Position numbers and translations under genes: made by a program. DNA of 9,960 nt from JAPLKX01 sp035530195 (GTDB taxonomy: Bacteria > Hydrogenedentota > Hydrogenedentia > Hydrogenedentales > SLHB01): contig DATKVG010000100.1 in the NCBI GenBank assembly GCA_035530195.1, forward strand, positions 1-9,960, in the 5' to 3' direction. Positions 1 through 6,588 of the stretch are shown one piece after another (position 1 is the stretch's first letter; the number at the start of each line of letters is the position of its first letter). The notes beneath the pieces are model-generated. The model ran no database searches. It saw nothing but the letters and a program-made list of their open reading frames with translations, and had not been told where the DNA came from.

Positions 1-3
1 AAC

Positions 4-275
4 GGTTCATCCCCACGCGCGTGGGGATTACTCATTTAAACGTATCGTCTCCATCCCATCCTCCGGTTCATCCCCACGCGCGTGGGGATTACTACATCTT
101 CGGGCTTGAGCATCCCGCCGCTACTGGTTCATCCCCACGCGCGTGGGGATTACCTCCGTACTCCCGTTGTCACGATCTGCATCGCCGGTTCATCCCCACG
201 CGCGTGGGGATTACGAAGGAGGCGGGCGAGCGCATAACAACCAGGACGGTTCATCCCCACGCGCGTGGGGATTAC
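4..275 (-). CRISPR. Type I-E CRISPR array (five repeats in window, continues past left edge)
   Basis: Five identical 28-nt repeats lie at 4-31, 65-92, 126-153, 187-214 and 248-275, separated by four unique intervals of exactly 33 nt (32-64, 93-125, 154-186, 215-247). The repeat has a perfect 20-bp palindromic core, ATCCCCACGCGCGTGGGGAT, flanked by GGTTC and TAC on the plus strand. Read on the minus strand it ends in GGGGATGAACC, like the 3' end of E. coli type I-E repeats (GGGGATAAACCG), so the crRNA strand is minus, the same direction as the cas genes. The repeat at 248-275 is therefore leader-proximal and older spacers lie to the left, beyond the window. The stem-loop is the expected substrate of Cas6e encoded at 1526-2302. 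The repeats show no degeneracy, so this is the active end rather than the decayed trailer. No spacer matches another part of this window by eye. Confidence 0.98.
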
Positions 276-291
276 ACTTGGTATTTATTGG
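276..291 (-). promoter_or_regulatory. Minimal leader gap between cas2 and first repeat
   Basis: Only 16 nt separate the cas2 stop codon (292-294) from the leader-proximal repeat. The gap is AT-rich (CCAATAAATACCAAGT on the minus strand), and the adjoining last codons of cas2 (to about 310) are also AT-rich. Known type I-E leaders run tens of nucleotides and carry the array promoter and often an IHF site. Here any such signal would have to sit inside the 3' end of cas2, or the array is transcribed by read-through from the cas operon. I see no convincing -35/-10 pair in the gap. Confidence 0.5.
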
Positions 292-567
292 TTATTTTGG
301 CTTTGTAATGAGCTGAAGTCCATCCCAACTGAGGACGTGTCTCGAGGGATCGCCCCAGAAGTCGATTTTGAACCCCTGTTCGTTATTTGCGGTCCAAATG
401 AGGATAGATCCTCCTTCGCCGGTTTTCCGGCAAACCTTTTCCCATAGTTTTTCTCTTACCATGGCGGAGACGGTGCCGACAAACACGCCGGATTTTGGTT
501 CGAGCAGCCATCGAGTGAGTTCACCGCGGAGCGAAGGCGATACGCGTTCGAGCACCATGACGACCAT
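292..567 (-). CDS. cas2: Cas2, type I-E CRISPR adaptation protein
   Basis: Cas2 is the scaffold of the Cas1-Cas2 integrase that captures protospacers and inserts them at the first repeat. The 91-residue product matches the E. coli-type (CT1978/cas2e) family: an N-terminal beta strand with MVLERVSPSLRG, followed by LTRWLLE (residues 18-23), GVFVG (27-31), the WEK helix (42-44), the strand ILIWTANNEQGF (55-66) and the C-terminal WDGLQL strand (81-86). E. coli Cas2 has the same blocks in the same order and a similar length (94 aa). The start is ATG at 567, whose A is the last base of the cas1 stop codon (TAATG), implying translational coupling; a GAGG lies about 9-10 nt upstream inside cas1. It ends 16 nt before the CRISPR array. 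A second in-frame ATG at codon 4 is a less likely start. Confidence 0.96.
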   Translation of the reverse strand: MVVMVLERVSPSLRGELTRWLLEPKSGVFVGTVSAMVREKLWEKVCRKTGEGGSILIWTANNEQGFKIDFWGDPSRHVLSWDGLQLITKPK

Positions 568-1532
568 TAGGGTTCATCCTCTGTGTGTTCGTCGGGTTCG
601 GCATAGGACACGCCGCCGGCCACTTCGCCGGCGTCAGGGTCCCACAGGCCTCCGGGCGTGCCGGGATCCGAGTCGAAATCGGTCTCGGCTTCGTCGTCAT
701 CGGCCGGCTTCACGTCCAGCGCGTACTCGAGGTCCTTCACAACGCGTTCGAGGAGGCGCTGCGCCGCAAAAGCATCGCGGCACAGGATTCGGACCTCTCG
801 CTCGATGTTTCGGGCCGAGCGGGCGGCGGTTTCGAACGCGGCGGGGGCGGTGGTCGTGGCCTTGTATAGGTCGGCGATATCGTAGACAAACGACAACTGT
901 TTGCCGGTGTGGATGAACCCGAGCGCGGGCGAATAGCCTGCGCCGACTATGGCGGCGTGGCAGATTCCGTAGAGGCAGGAATTGGCGGTGGAGAGAGCGC
1001 GGTTGACGGGATCGGCGTCGCGCCAGTTCTGGCGGTCGTACGCCCGGCCCGTCCACGGTATGCCGAATTGGCGGGACAGGCTCGAGTAGGCTTCGCGCAC
1101 GCGCACGCCTTCCATGCCGCGGATCTGTTGGAGCGTCAGACTCGAATCGAGCTTTCCCGGAAAGCGCATCTCGTACAGGCGGCGAACCACGGCGAGGCGC
1201 GTGGAGCGGCGGCTCGAGAGGCGCGCCTGGAGCAGAAGGTTCTGGGAGTTTCGCGTGGTTCCGTGCCCCGCGGCATAGAACCGGACCCCCTGCTCGCCGC
1301 ACCACACGACGAGGCAGCCGTTGTCGGCGAGGGCGAGGACGGCGGCGTGTGTGATGGCGGTGCCGGGCCCCAGCATCAACAGGGCGAGCGTGGCGCACGG
1401 CACCGGGGTGAGTCCCTGGGCGTCGTGAATGGCGATGGCTTTGTCTTCCTGATCGATCCGGGCGTGCTCGACATAAAGGTAGCTGAGCCGGTCGCGCACC
1501 TTGGCGAGGTCGTGCAAGTCACGCGTCAGCAT
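567..1532 (-). CDS. cas1: Cas1, type I-E CRISPR integrase
   Basis: Cas1 is the catalytic subunit of the spacer-integration complex with Cas2. The 321-residue product aligns throughout with E. coli Cas1, and the metal-binding catalytic residues fall at the same numbers: Glu141 (in RGMEGVRVR), His208 (in FIHTGKQLSFVYDIAD), Asp218 and Asp221. An N-terminal beta domain (LLMLGPGTAITHAA near 51-64, VVWCGEQGVRFYA near 75-87) precedes the helical catalytic domain. The open frame extends further upstream (to 1922), but that stretch is antisense-like, Arg-rich and inside cas6e. ATG at 1532 overlaps the cas6e stop by 7 nt (ATGCTGA), has GAGG about 8 nt upstream, and gives exact E. coli numbering. The last 50 residues (272-321) form an acidic, Gly/Pro-rich tail not needed for the fold; E. 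coli Cas1 also ends in a flexible tail, less acidic than this one. Confidence 0.97.
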   Translation of the reverse strand: MLTRDLHDLAKVRDRLSYLYVEHARIDQEDKAIAIHDAQGLTPVPCATLALLMLGPGTAITHAAVLALADNGCLVVWCGEQGVRFYAAGHGTTRNSQNLLLQARLSSRRSTRLAVVRRLYEMRFPGKLDSSLTLQQIRGMEGVRVREAYSSLSRQFGIPWTGRAYDRQNWRDADPVNRALSTANSCLYGICHAAIVGAGYSPALGFIHTGKQLSFVYDIADLYKATTTAPAAFETAARSARNIEREVRILCRDAFAAQRLLERVVKDLEYALDVKPADDDEAETDFDSDPGTPGGLWDPDAGEVAGGVSYAEPDEHTEDEP

Positions 1533-2302
1533 TCGCCACGCCTCGATTGTGGTGCGGGCGTCCCGCCTGCACGAACCACAGACAGCAGCCCGAACCCAAA
1601 CCCTTTCGCCGAGCCCAGCCCGCTCTCGACCGATAGCATGAAAGCCGGCCCGTCCGCCACCGTCAAGTCTCCCTCGAGCAGCGCGGAACGAAACCGCAGC
1701 CGGTTCTCGGCCGTTCCCGGCTTGTGTCCCGCCACCCAGCCGAGGTGAACCACGTTGAATTCGTTCTGGAGTGCAAACCCGGCGTGTTGGGCCTTCGCGG
1801 CAAACCATTGGCGGATTGCCCGGTCCGGGGTTTCGCCTTGATCGCCGTCCCAGGTCACGGCCACGCGTTTCGACTGAGATTTGGGGCGGCCGAAGGTGTC
1901 GACACCCTCGTGCGGCGTGCACAGATCTGTACCATCGCGCGCCGTCTTGGTCTTCTTGCTTAAATTCATTCTGATGCGAAACCGAAGGTGGTCGCCGGGC
2001 GCGAAAGACGGGGCATATTCGCGAACCTCCGGCGGCGCCGCCAGAAGCATGCCCGCATTGTAAAATGCGCTATCCCAGTCCGGGGCCAATTGAGACTGAA
2101 CAAGAACGATCGCGCGCGGCGAGTTCTCCTCGATCTGGTTGTCGATGCGGAACAGAAAACCGGACGGGCTTCCGTGCGACCTCGATGGAAACGCCATCGA
2201 CAGCCGCTGGTGGACGTGGTAGATGTCGCGCAGCCACCGCCGGCCCGGCCGCTCCCGATCCGGATTGTCGCCGGTGTTGATCATCAGACTCGATAGATAC
2301 AT
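1526..2302 (-). CDS. cas6e: Cas6e (Cse3/CasE) crRNA-processing endoribonuclease
   Basis: Cas6e cleaves the pre-crRNA at the base of each repeat hairpin and stays bound to the 3' handle as the head of Cascade. The product is 258 residues from ATG at 2302. The N-terminal YHVHQRLSMAF segment (residues 28-38) aligns with the Thermus Cse3 segment YEMHRTLSKAV, placing the catalytic histidine at His31 and the conserved tyrosine at Tyr28. The central FRIRMNLSK strand (108-116) is the typical Cas6e second-domain motif. The glycine-rich RNA-binding loop GLGSAKGFGFGLL lies near the C terminus (228-240). The ATG shares its A with the cas5e stop (TGATG), and GAGGTCGAG just upstream may serve as the ribosome site. 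A GTG one codon earlier (2305) is an alternative start. The stop overlaps the cas1 start by 7 nt. Confidence 0.95.
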   Translation of the reverse strand: MYLSSLMINTGDNPDRERPGRRWLRDIYHVHQRLSMAFPSRSHGSPSGFLFRIDNQIEENSPRAIVLVQSQLAPDWDSAFYNAGMLLAAPPEVREYAPSFAPGDHLRFRIRMNLSKKTKTARDGTDLCTPHEGVDTFGRPKSQSKRVAVTWDGDQGETPDRAIRQWFAAKAQHAGFALQNEFNVVHLGWVAGHKPGTAENRLRFRSALLEGDLTVADGPAFMLSVESGLGSAKGFGFGLLSVVRAGGTPAPQSRRGEC

Positions 2303-3408
2303 CACTCGACCTCCTCGGGGCTAAGCCGACGCCGCCGCGTCTCGAGCGACCGGAACTTGACGATCTCGTCGCGTTTCTCGATAATCCGCTCCCGCCATCG
2401 AGCATCCTCCGGGTCGATGCGGTCCAGCCCCATGTTCAGCCCATACTCGAGCATGGTGACGGCGTCGTGGCACAAGCGGCAAAGGGAACGCAGCTCGCCG
2501 ATCCGCTCATCGCCGCCGGCGTGGCGGTACGTGACGTGCTGCACGGTCGTTGCACGCGATCTGCAGAACACGCAAAGATGCGAGTCCTTCTCGAGCCGCT
2601 GCGCGCGCATCTTCCGGTACTCGGAATTGCCATAATCTGCCCGCGGGCGTTGTGGCGAGGGCACCTGGCGCTGCAACGCCGATTCCGCCACCGGGACCTG
2701 CCCCCCGGCGCCCACGCGGAACTGCCCGCGCACAACAAAGCGCGCACCATGCGACGGCGGCTCGAACGTCAACGGCACGTCGTACCACACCTCGGCGTCA
2801 TCCGGCGCCTCCGGCTGGTCGGGCGACGGAAACCAATCCAGCAGATACTCGAGTGTTTCCGGGGGATTATCCCTTTCAAAGCGCCGCTGCCACGGAACCG
2901 ACACAAGCGCCGAAATCAGGTCCGGATGCGCCGCCGGCGCCTCCTCGAGCACCCGCCGCGACGGCGGACAGCATTTCCTGCCCAAATAGAGCGTCCAGCG
3001 CGGCTTTTCGATCACCTGCCGGAGTTCTTTGATCAGGGCCGGATTCCCCTGAAGCACCACCAGGAAAGTGGCGTCGCAAAGATACTCCCGCCGCGTGAGC
3101 ATTGCGCCGGGTTTTGTCTTCCCCTCGGCTTCGGCGATGCGCATGTCCATCCCCGCGCCTACCGTGTGATAGTCCCACCACCGGTATCCGGGCGCATCCA
3201 CCCGGACGCCCATACGCAGTTCGGCCAGTTGAGGCAACCGGCATTCCTGCGCTTCCGCCCGCGTCACGCCCAAAGCCGCACACAACAGTCCGATCACGCC
3301 CGATTTAGTGGGCCCTTCAGCCGTGCGCCGTACAACGAACTTCGACTCCTGATTACCCCACGCCTGCAGCGGTCCTTCAAACCGAAGAAACAGCGTGTTG
3401 GCCGTCAT
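2302..3408 (-). CDS. cas5e: Cas5e fused to a C-terminal HNH nuclease domain (Cas5-HNH)
   Basis: Cas5e caps the crRNA 5' handle at the foot of Cascade next to Cas8e. Residues 1 to about 235 are a normal Cas5e domain: LFLRFEGPLQAWG (6-18), TKSGVIGLLCAALG (34-47), DYHTVGAG (79-86), REYLCDATF (107-115), RWTLYLGRKCCP (137-148). E. coli Cas5e stops near 224 residues, but this protein has 368. After a Pro/Gln-rich linker (about 236-258) comes an HNH domain: SEYRKMRAQRLEKD (262-275), zinc-knuckle CVFC (C279, C282), TVQHVTY with putative general base His291, GGDERIGEL, then LCRLCH (C310, C313, metal ligand His314). The middle 'N' position is probably Glu305. A charged helix and basic tail follow (330-368). 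ATG at 3408 overlaps the cas7e stop by 4 nt (ATGA); the frame is open to 3453 but that part lies inside cas7e. No frameshift separates the two domains, and the cas6e start depends on this stop, so the fusion looks real. It is expected to supply target-DNA cleavage in place of Cas3 (inference). Confidence 0.95.
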   Translation of the reverse strand: MTANTLFLRFEGPLQAWGNQESKFVVRRTAEGPTKSGVIGLLCAALGVTRAEAQECRLPQLAELRMGVRVDAPGYRWWDYHTVGAGMDMRIAEAEGKTKPGAMLTRREYLCDATFLVVLQGNPALIKELRQVIEKPRWTLYLGRKCCPPSRRVLEEAPAAHPDLISALVSVPWQRRFERDNPPETLEYLLDWFPSPDQPEAPDDAEVWYDVPLTFEPPSHGARFVVRGQFRVGAGGQVPVAESALQRQVPSPQRPRADYGNSEYRKMRAQRLEKDSHLCVFCRSRATTVQHVTYRHAGGDERIGELRSLCRLCHDAVTMLEYGLNMGLDRIDPEDARWRERIIEKRDEIVKFRSLETRRRRLSPEEVE

Positions 3409-4586
3409 GGCGCCACCTGTTGGCTTGTCACTTTCTTCTGAACCGAATTCCAATCAAAGCCCAAGCCGCCGATGACGGCCGGAATCAGTTGATCGAGCGA
3501 TTTGAGGTTTACCTCGGCCACCGGAATCGTTTTCTTGGCTTCGATGACGCAAAGCGGATAACGCAGATTCGGCGAGAACCAGAAACGCTTCTGGGGCTTG
3601 CCGTACCCCGTGTCCAAGTCGCGAACATAATGCGCCAACTGCGCCACACTTTGTGAAATGACGTCAGGATTGCCCTTGCCCGACACGGGAGCGGCGAAGG
3701 CATTCGCATAGCTCGTCGGGGTGTCGGCGAATTGGATCAGCAGGCCATCGGGCGGATTGTGCGCCGCAAAACTATTCTGTTTGCCCGAAGGATTTGCCAG
3801 CGCTGCTCCACGGATAAAAGCCCCTACCGTATGTGCGGCAAGTTCTTTCTGGCCATTGAGGTTTTCCACAAGCTTGTCCCAATTGATCGAGAAGTACTTG
3901 TAGAAACATGCCGAGGCAAACATGGATTCATCCACGTAGCCCGCCCCTGCATCTTCGCCTGGAATGTCATCGGCGGCCACATAATAGTCCACCTCGGGCA
4001 GCGCCTCGTGCGTTGAAATCGCGTGAGCAACCTGAAGGGCGGCCTCGACGGTCTTGTCAAGCTCCTTCCAAAGGTCGTTTGAAGATTTGTCCGGCTCCAG
4101 CATCCGTCCGGATAGTGCCATATCGGGGACTGCCACATGCTTACTGATCAACGCGCAGAAGTCCGCGGCCAGTTGTTTCTCAGTCCTTCCGTCCCCGTTT
4201 TGGAGTAGTGCGGCCATTTCCTCGATGGCTTGGCGGCTCGTATAAACGAGCATCTTGCTTTTTTCGCTATCTGCTGCGTCGTCCGTTTCTTCCTTCTTCG
4301 CCTTCTTGGGCTTGAAACCGCATAGTTCGAGTATCTTCTCGGCGCGCTTCTGGACGTCTGGCTTCCCTTGAACCTTCTCGGCGATCAGTCTGGCCAACTG
4401 GCGCGTGCGAATTCCCCCGCAAAGCGCTTGGAACTCCCTGCTCATCCGGATGCTTCGTTTGATGCATTGACTTGAGATGCGCGAGCGCAGAGCACCGCCA
4501 AAATAGCACGTCTTCGGCGCACCCAGGTCGTCCCGATTTAGGTTTGACGGACTATGGTTTTGTATTGCGTGAATCTCGATCAGCAT
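3405..4586 (-). CDS. cas7e: Cas7e (Cse4/CasC) Cascade backbone subunit
   Basis: Cas7e polymerises along the crRNA spacer to form the Cascade backbone. The 393-residue product begins with the family signature: HAIQNHSPSNLNRDDLGAPK (6-25), then FGGALRSRISSQCIKRSIR (29-47), with the basic residues that contact crRNA. Other conserved blocks are VAVPDMALSGRM (151-162, the insertion usually called the thumb), DYYVAADD (200-207), SACFYKYFSINWDKL (225-239), VGAFIRGAALANPSGKQNSF (254-273) and the C-terminal IGGLGF (372-377). It is about 30 residues longer than E. coli CasC, largely through a highly charged Lys/Glu/Asp stretch at 92-111. Start ATG at 4586 has a strong AAAGGGG six nt upstream. It overlaps cas5e by 4 nt. 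Confidence 0.96.
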   Translation of the reverse strand: MLIEIHAIQNHSPSNLNRDDLGAPKTCYFGGALRSRISSQCIKRSIRMSREFQALCGGIRTRQLARLIAEKVQGKPDVQKRAEKILELCGFKPKKAKKEETDDAADSEKSKMLVYTSRQAIEEMAALLQNGDGRTEKQLAADFCALISKHVAVPDMALSGRMLEPDKSSNDLWKELDKTVEAALQVAHAISTHEALPEVDYYVAADDIPGEDAGAGYVDESMFASACFYKYFSINWDKLVENLNGQKELAAHTVGAFIRGAALANPSGKQNSFAAHNPPDGLLIQFADTPTSYANAFAAPVSGKGNPDVISQSVAQLAHYVRDLDTGYGKPQKRFWFSPNLRYPLCVIEAKKTIPVAEVNLKSLDQLIPAVIGGLGFDWNSVQKKVTSQQVAP

Positions 4587-4592
4587 GATGGA

Positions 4593-4599
4593 CCCCTTT
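4593..4599 (-). promoter_or_regulatory. Ribosome binding site of cas7e
   Basis: AAAGGGG on the minus strand lies 6 nt before the cas7e ATG, inside the only gap (18 nt, 4587-4604) of the otherwise overlapping cas operon. Its strength fits the need for several Cas7 copies per Cascade, since cas7e translation here is not simply coupled to the stop codon of the previous gene. Confidence 0.7.
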
Positions 4600-4604
4600 C
4601 ATCC

Positions 4605-5090
4605 TTAATCTTCGGTTTGAAGGAATTGTTCCGCCCATCGCAGGTGGACGGATTCGTATTCCCACACGGAGAGTTCATCCGTGAGTCTTACCCAATCGAG
4701 TGAAAGTCCTCTCGAGGCAACCTGCCCGATCGCCCAACGAAGTTCCGCCTCGATCTTGTCGAGCGGCAGCATCAATATGTTGTCGAGCTTCCGCCCAAAC
4801 CGATTTCTACCGTTCTCATCGGTCGGGAGGCACCGGCGGAGTTGACGCGCAAGCGTGGCCTCGCGGGCCTGGGGAATTGGGTGGGCAGCGTAGAGTTTAG
4901 CTATAAGCCACGCCACTTCCCGGCGCGGCGCCCGCTGGTTCTTCGCCCGTAACGGCCACCAAAGCCCCGAAAAGAGGTCAAACCCATCCACGGATTCATC
5001 CAAGCCGTGTTGGGAATAAGTCCGCAGCAGACCAAGATCCCCTGACTTGAGGCCACTCAATACGCGAATGAATTCTTCCGTCGCGGTCAT
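4605..5090 (-). CDS. cse2: Cse2 (CasB/Cas11e) small Cascade subunit
   Basis: Cse2 forms the dimeric belly of Cascade that stabilises the R-loop and non-target strand. The 161-residue, helix-rich product has nearly the E. coli length (160). Recognisable family features are RREVAWLIAKLYAAHP (56-71, the first-domain helix), LRRCLPTDENGRNRFGRKLDNIL (84-106) and the C-terminal signature LDWVRLTDELSVWEYESVHLRWAEQFL (131-157), with Asp132-Trp133, Trp143 and Arg151-Trp152 in the usual DW-L-L-W-RW pattern. The ATG at 5090 overlaps the cas8e stop by 4 nt (ATGA), so it is coupled to cas8e translation. Position between cas8e and cas7e is the standard I-E order. Confidence 0.94.
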   Translation of the reverse strand: MTATEEFIRVLSGLKSGDLGLLRTYSQHGLDESVDGFDLFSGLWWPLRAKNQRAPRREVAWLIAKLYAAHPIPQAREATLARQLRRCLPTDENGRNRFGRKLDNILMLPLDKIEAELRWAIGQVASRGLSLDWVRLTDELSVWEYESVHLRWAEQFLQTED

Positions 5091-6529
5091 TTATCCCGTC
5101 CTTTTCCCCGCCCCTTCTTCGCGGCCTTGGGTGTCATGTTTGGCATGGCATTGGCAATGCGCTTGCGTATTCTGGCTGCTTGGATCGTAAACCCTGGGGA
5201 CAGCGATTGTGCGGCTAAGCGCATCATCGGGCGGAACGCCTTGGCCGCTTCCTGCCATGCGGTTTCGCCGCCCGCTATCAACGATCCACTTTTCTCCGAC
5301 ACCTGCTTTTCAACGTGCGGTCCAATGGACGCAAGCATAGAGGTAATCTCTCGATGCTCACGCCGCTCGCCCTTTTCGTTGTCCGATCCCAGGTTTTTGG
5401 CGAAACCCCATTTTCCCTTGCGCCATTGTTCCAAGTTGTTGAGGCATTCGTCCCGCTGTTCTTGTGGCGCCTGGTCGATATCGCAAGGGATCTGGCATTC
5501 GACAGCCTCAAGATACTTGTCGTTCTGGACGGTAGAAAAGCCCACTATCCAGCAAGGAGATGCGTTTCCTGTTTGCCCCTTTCGAAGCAGGCCGGCAAGG
5601 ATATTGGCCCACTGCCCCGCCGCGGCGTCTGGTGCGCCAAGAGCGTCCCGCGCATGCAGGCTGCTGATTTCGCCCTTGGCGGACATCCCGTAGATGACAT
5701 GCGGGTCGCACCACGCCCTGACCGGTTCTCCTTCTTCCGTCTTGGTGCTGCCAATTGGGGCAAATACAGTACGCAGGATTAGCCTCTCGCTGCGCCCGCA
5801 TGAGATGCAGGTTTCTGCCCGTTCCGCAGGAGAGTCTAACCACACTCGCCGCGGCAGCCAGGTCAAACCTGTGAGCAGTGGCACCTCGCCTATGCCAGGC
5901 AGTTGGACGTCCGGTTTTTCCCATGCGGGCGTTCCTAACGGGCCGACCGGCCGCCAGGAAAGCCGTACAGTGGCCGCAAGTGAACCGCGCAGCGGTATGA
6001 CGTAAAGGGGAGGCTTTGAGTTGATTCCAGGCGGTTTACCACGCCCACCGGAAGTCGCAAATGCTGGAAGCCTTAGCAAGCCCATTGCACAACATGCGCG
6101 ACACAAACCGTTTACTTCGTCCGTTGAATGCCTAAAATGCCACGCATTCGTACCGGTCGGCACCTCATGGACAAGGTAGTTGGCGGTCAGCCGTTTATCT
6201 TCGCCCACAGGTTTCTTGTACTGATAAAATCGCCGGGTCTCTCCAAACAAGTCAAAGCATTCTTTATTCTGTTCGAGTTTCAAGAACCAATCCGGAGGGA
6301 ATGGTTCGTAAGGCGCGGCCTGTGGGCCGTTCGCCGGGTTTCCCTTGCACCAGTAGAGCAGGGCGAGGAGAAAGCGGAGTATGGCGAGGCGGTCCATGGG
6401 ATTGGATGCGGCGACTTGGCGGATTCTGTGTGCGTCTTGGAATGCTTTGAGGATACCGACGCGTTTGAAATCGCCATTGTGATAGAGAACGGGAATCCAG
6501 TTTTGGGAAAGCAAGTTGTACGAGTTCAT
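5087..6529 (-). CDS. cas8e: Cas8e (Cse1/CasA) large Cascade subunit
   Basis: Cas8e recognises the PAM, opens the target duplex and, in ordinary I-E systems, recruits Cas3. The 480-residue product is slightly shorter than E. coli CasA (502). It opens with NLLSQNWIPV (5-14), the family's characteristic N terminus, followed by MDRLAILRFLLALLYW (45-60). Cys143/Cys146 (CRAC) and Cys241/Cys244 (CISC) probably form a structural zinc site, as in other Cse1 proteins with paired CxxC motifs. AGQWANILAGLL (304-315) and the C-terminal helical region (about 395-460) match the four-helix-bundle half, ending in a Lys/Arg-rich tail (466-480). It is the first gene of the operon: a predicted promoter and AGGGG ribosome site precede the ATG at 6529. 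No cas3 gene lies upstream, where E. coli has it. Whether the Cas3-docking surface is still conserved cannot be judged by eye. Confidence 0.94.
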   Translation of the reverse strand: MNSYNLLSQNWIPVLYHNGDFKRVGILKAFQDAHRIRQVAASNPMDRLAILRFLLALLYWCKGNPANGPQAAPYEPFPPDWFLKLEQNKECFDLFGETRRFYQYKKPVGEDKRLTANYLVHEVPTGTNAWHFRHSTDEVNGLCRACCAMGLLRLPAFATSGGRGKPPGINSKPPLYVIPLRGSLAATVRLSWRPVGPLGTPAWEKPDVQLPGIGEVPLLTGLTWLPRRVWLDSPAERAETCISCGRSERLILRTVFAPIGSTKTEEGEPVRAWCDPHVIYGMSAKGEISSLHARDALGAPDAAAGQWANILAGLLRKGQTGNASPCWIVGFSTVQNDKYLEAVECQIPCDIDQAPQEQRDECLNNLEQWRKGKWGFAKNLGSDNEKGERREHREITSMLASIGPHVEKQVSEKSGSLIAGGETAWQEAAKAFRPMMRLAAQSLSPGFTIQAARIRKRIANAMPNMTPKAAKKGRGKGRDK

Positions 6530-6535
6530 AGACAG

Positions 6536-6544
6536 CCCCTTTTT
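6536..6544 (-). promoter_or_regulatory. Ribosome binding site of cas8e
   Basis: AAAAAGGGG-type purine run on the minus strand, with AGGGG ending 6 nt before the ATG at 6529. This supports the chosen cas8e start at the head of the operon. Confidence 0.65.
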
Positions 6545-6559
6545 GCGCGCCCTGCAGTG

Positions 6560-6588
6560 AGTCTACGCGGGGGTTCTGTTTAAATCAA
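6560..6588 (-). promoter_or_regulatory. Predicted sigma-70-type promoter of the cas operon
   Basis: On the minus strand TTGATT (6588-6583) and TAGACT (6565-6560) are separated by exactly 17 nt. Each matches the consensus at four of six positions. Transcription would begin near 6553, giving a leader of about 25 nt that includes the cas8e ribosome site. It is the best pair in the short gap upstream of the first cas gene. The organism's sigma-factor preferences are unknown, so this is only a plausible call. Confidence 0.4.

Noticed and set aside
32..247. Possible self-targeting spacers against the neighbouring terminase
   Set aside because: Comparing the four spacers with the terminase and repeat zone by eye gave no match; a proper search over the genome was not possible.
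21..308. Plus-strand frame across the CRISPR array
   Set aside because: It translates the repeats (recurring HPHARGDY) and is a classic spurious ORF.
1533..1922. Upstream extension of the cas1 frame by 130 residues
   Set aside because: Lies inside cas6e, composition is antisense-like, and ATG at 1532 gives an exact match to E. coli Cas1 catalytic numbering.
2467..3441. Long plus-strand open frame (324 codons) opposite cas5e
   Set aside because: Arg/His/Pro-rich antisense shadow of a well-supported gene in GC-rich DNA; no domain resemblance.
3409..3453. Upstream extension of cas5e by 15 residues
   Set aside because: Overlaps the cas7e end; ATG at 3408 gives the usual 4-nt ATGA junction and the normal Cas5 N terminus.
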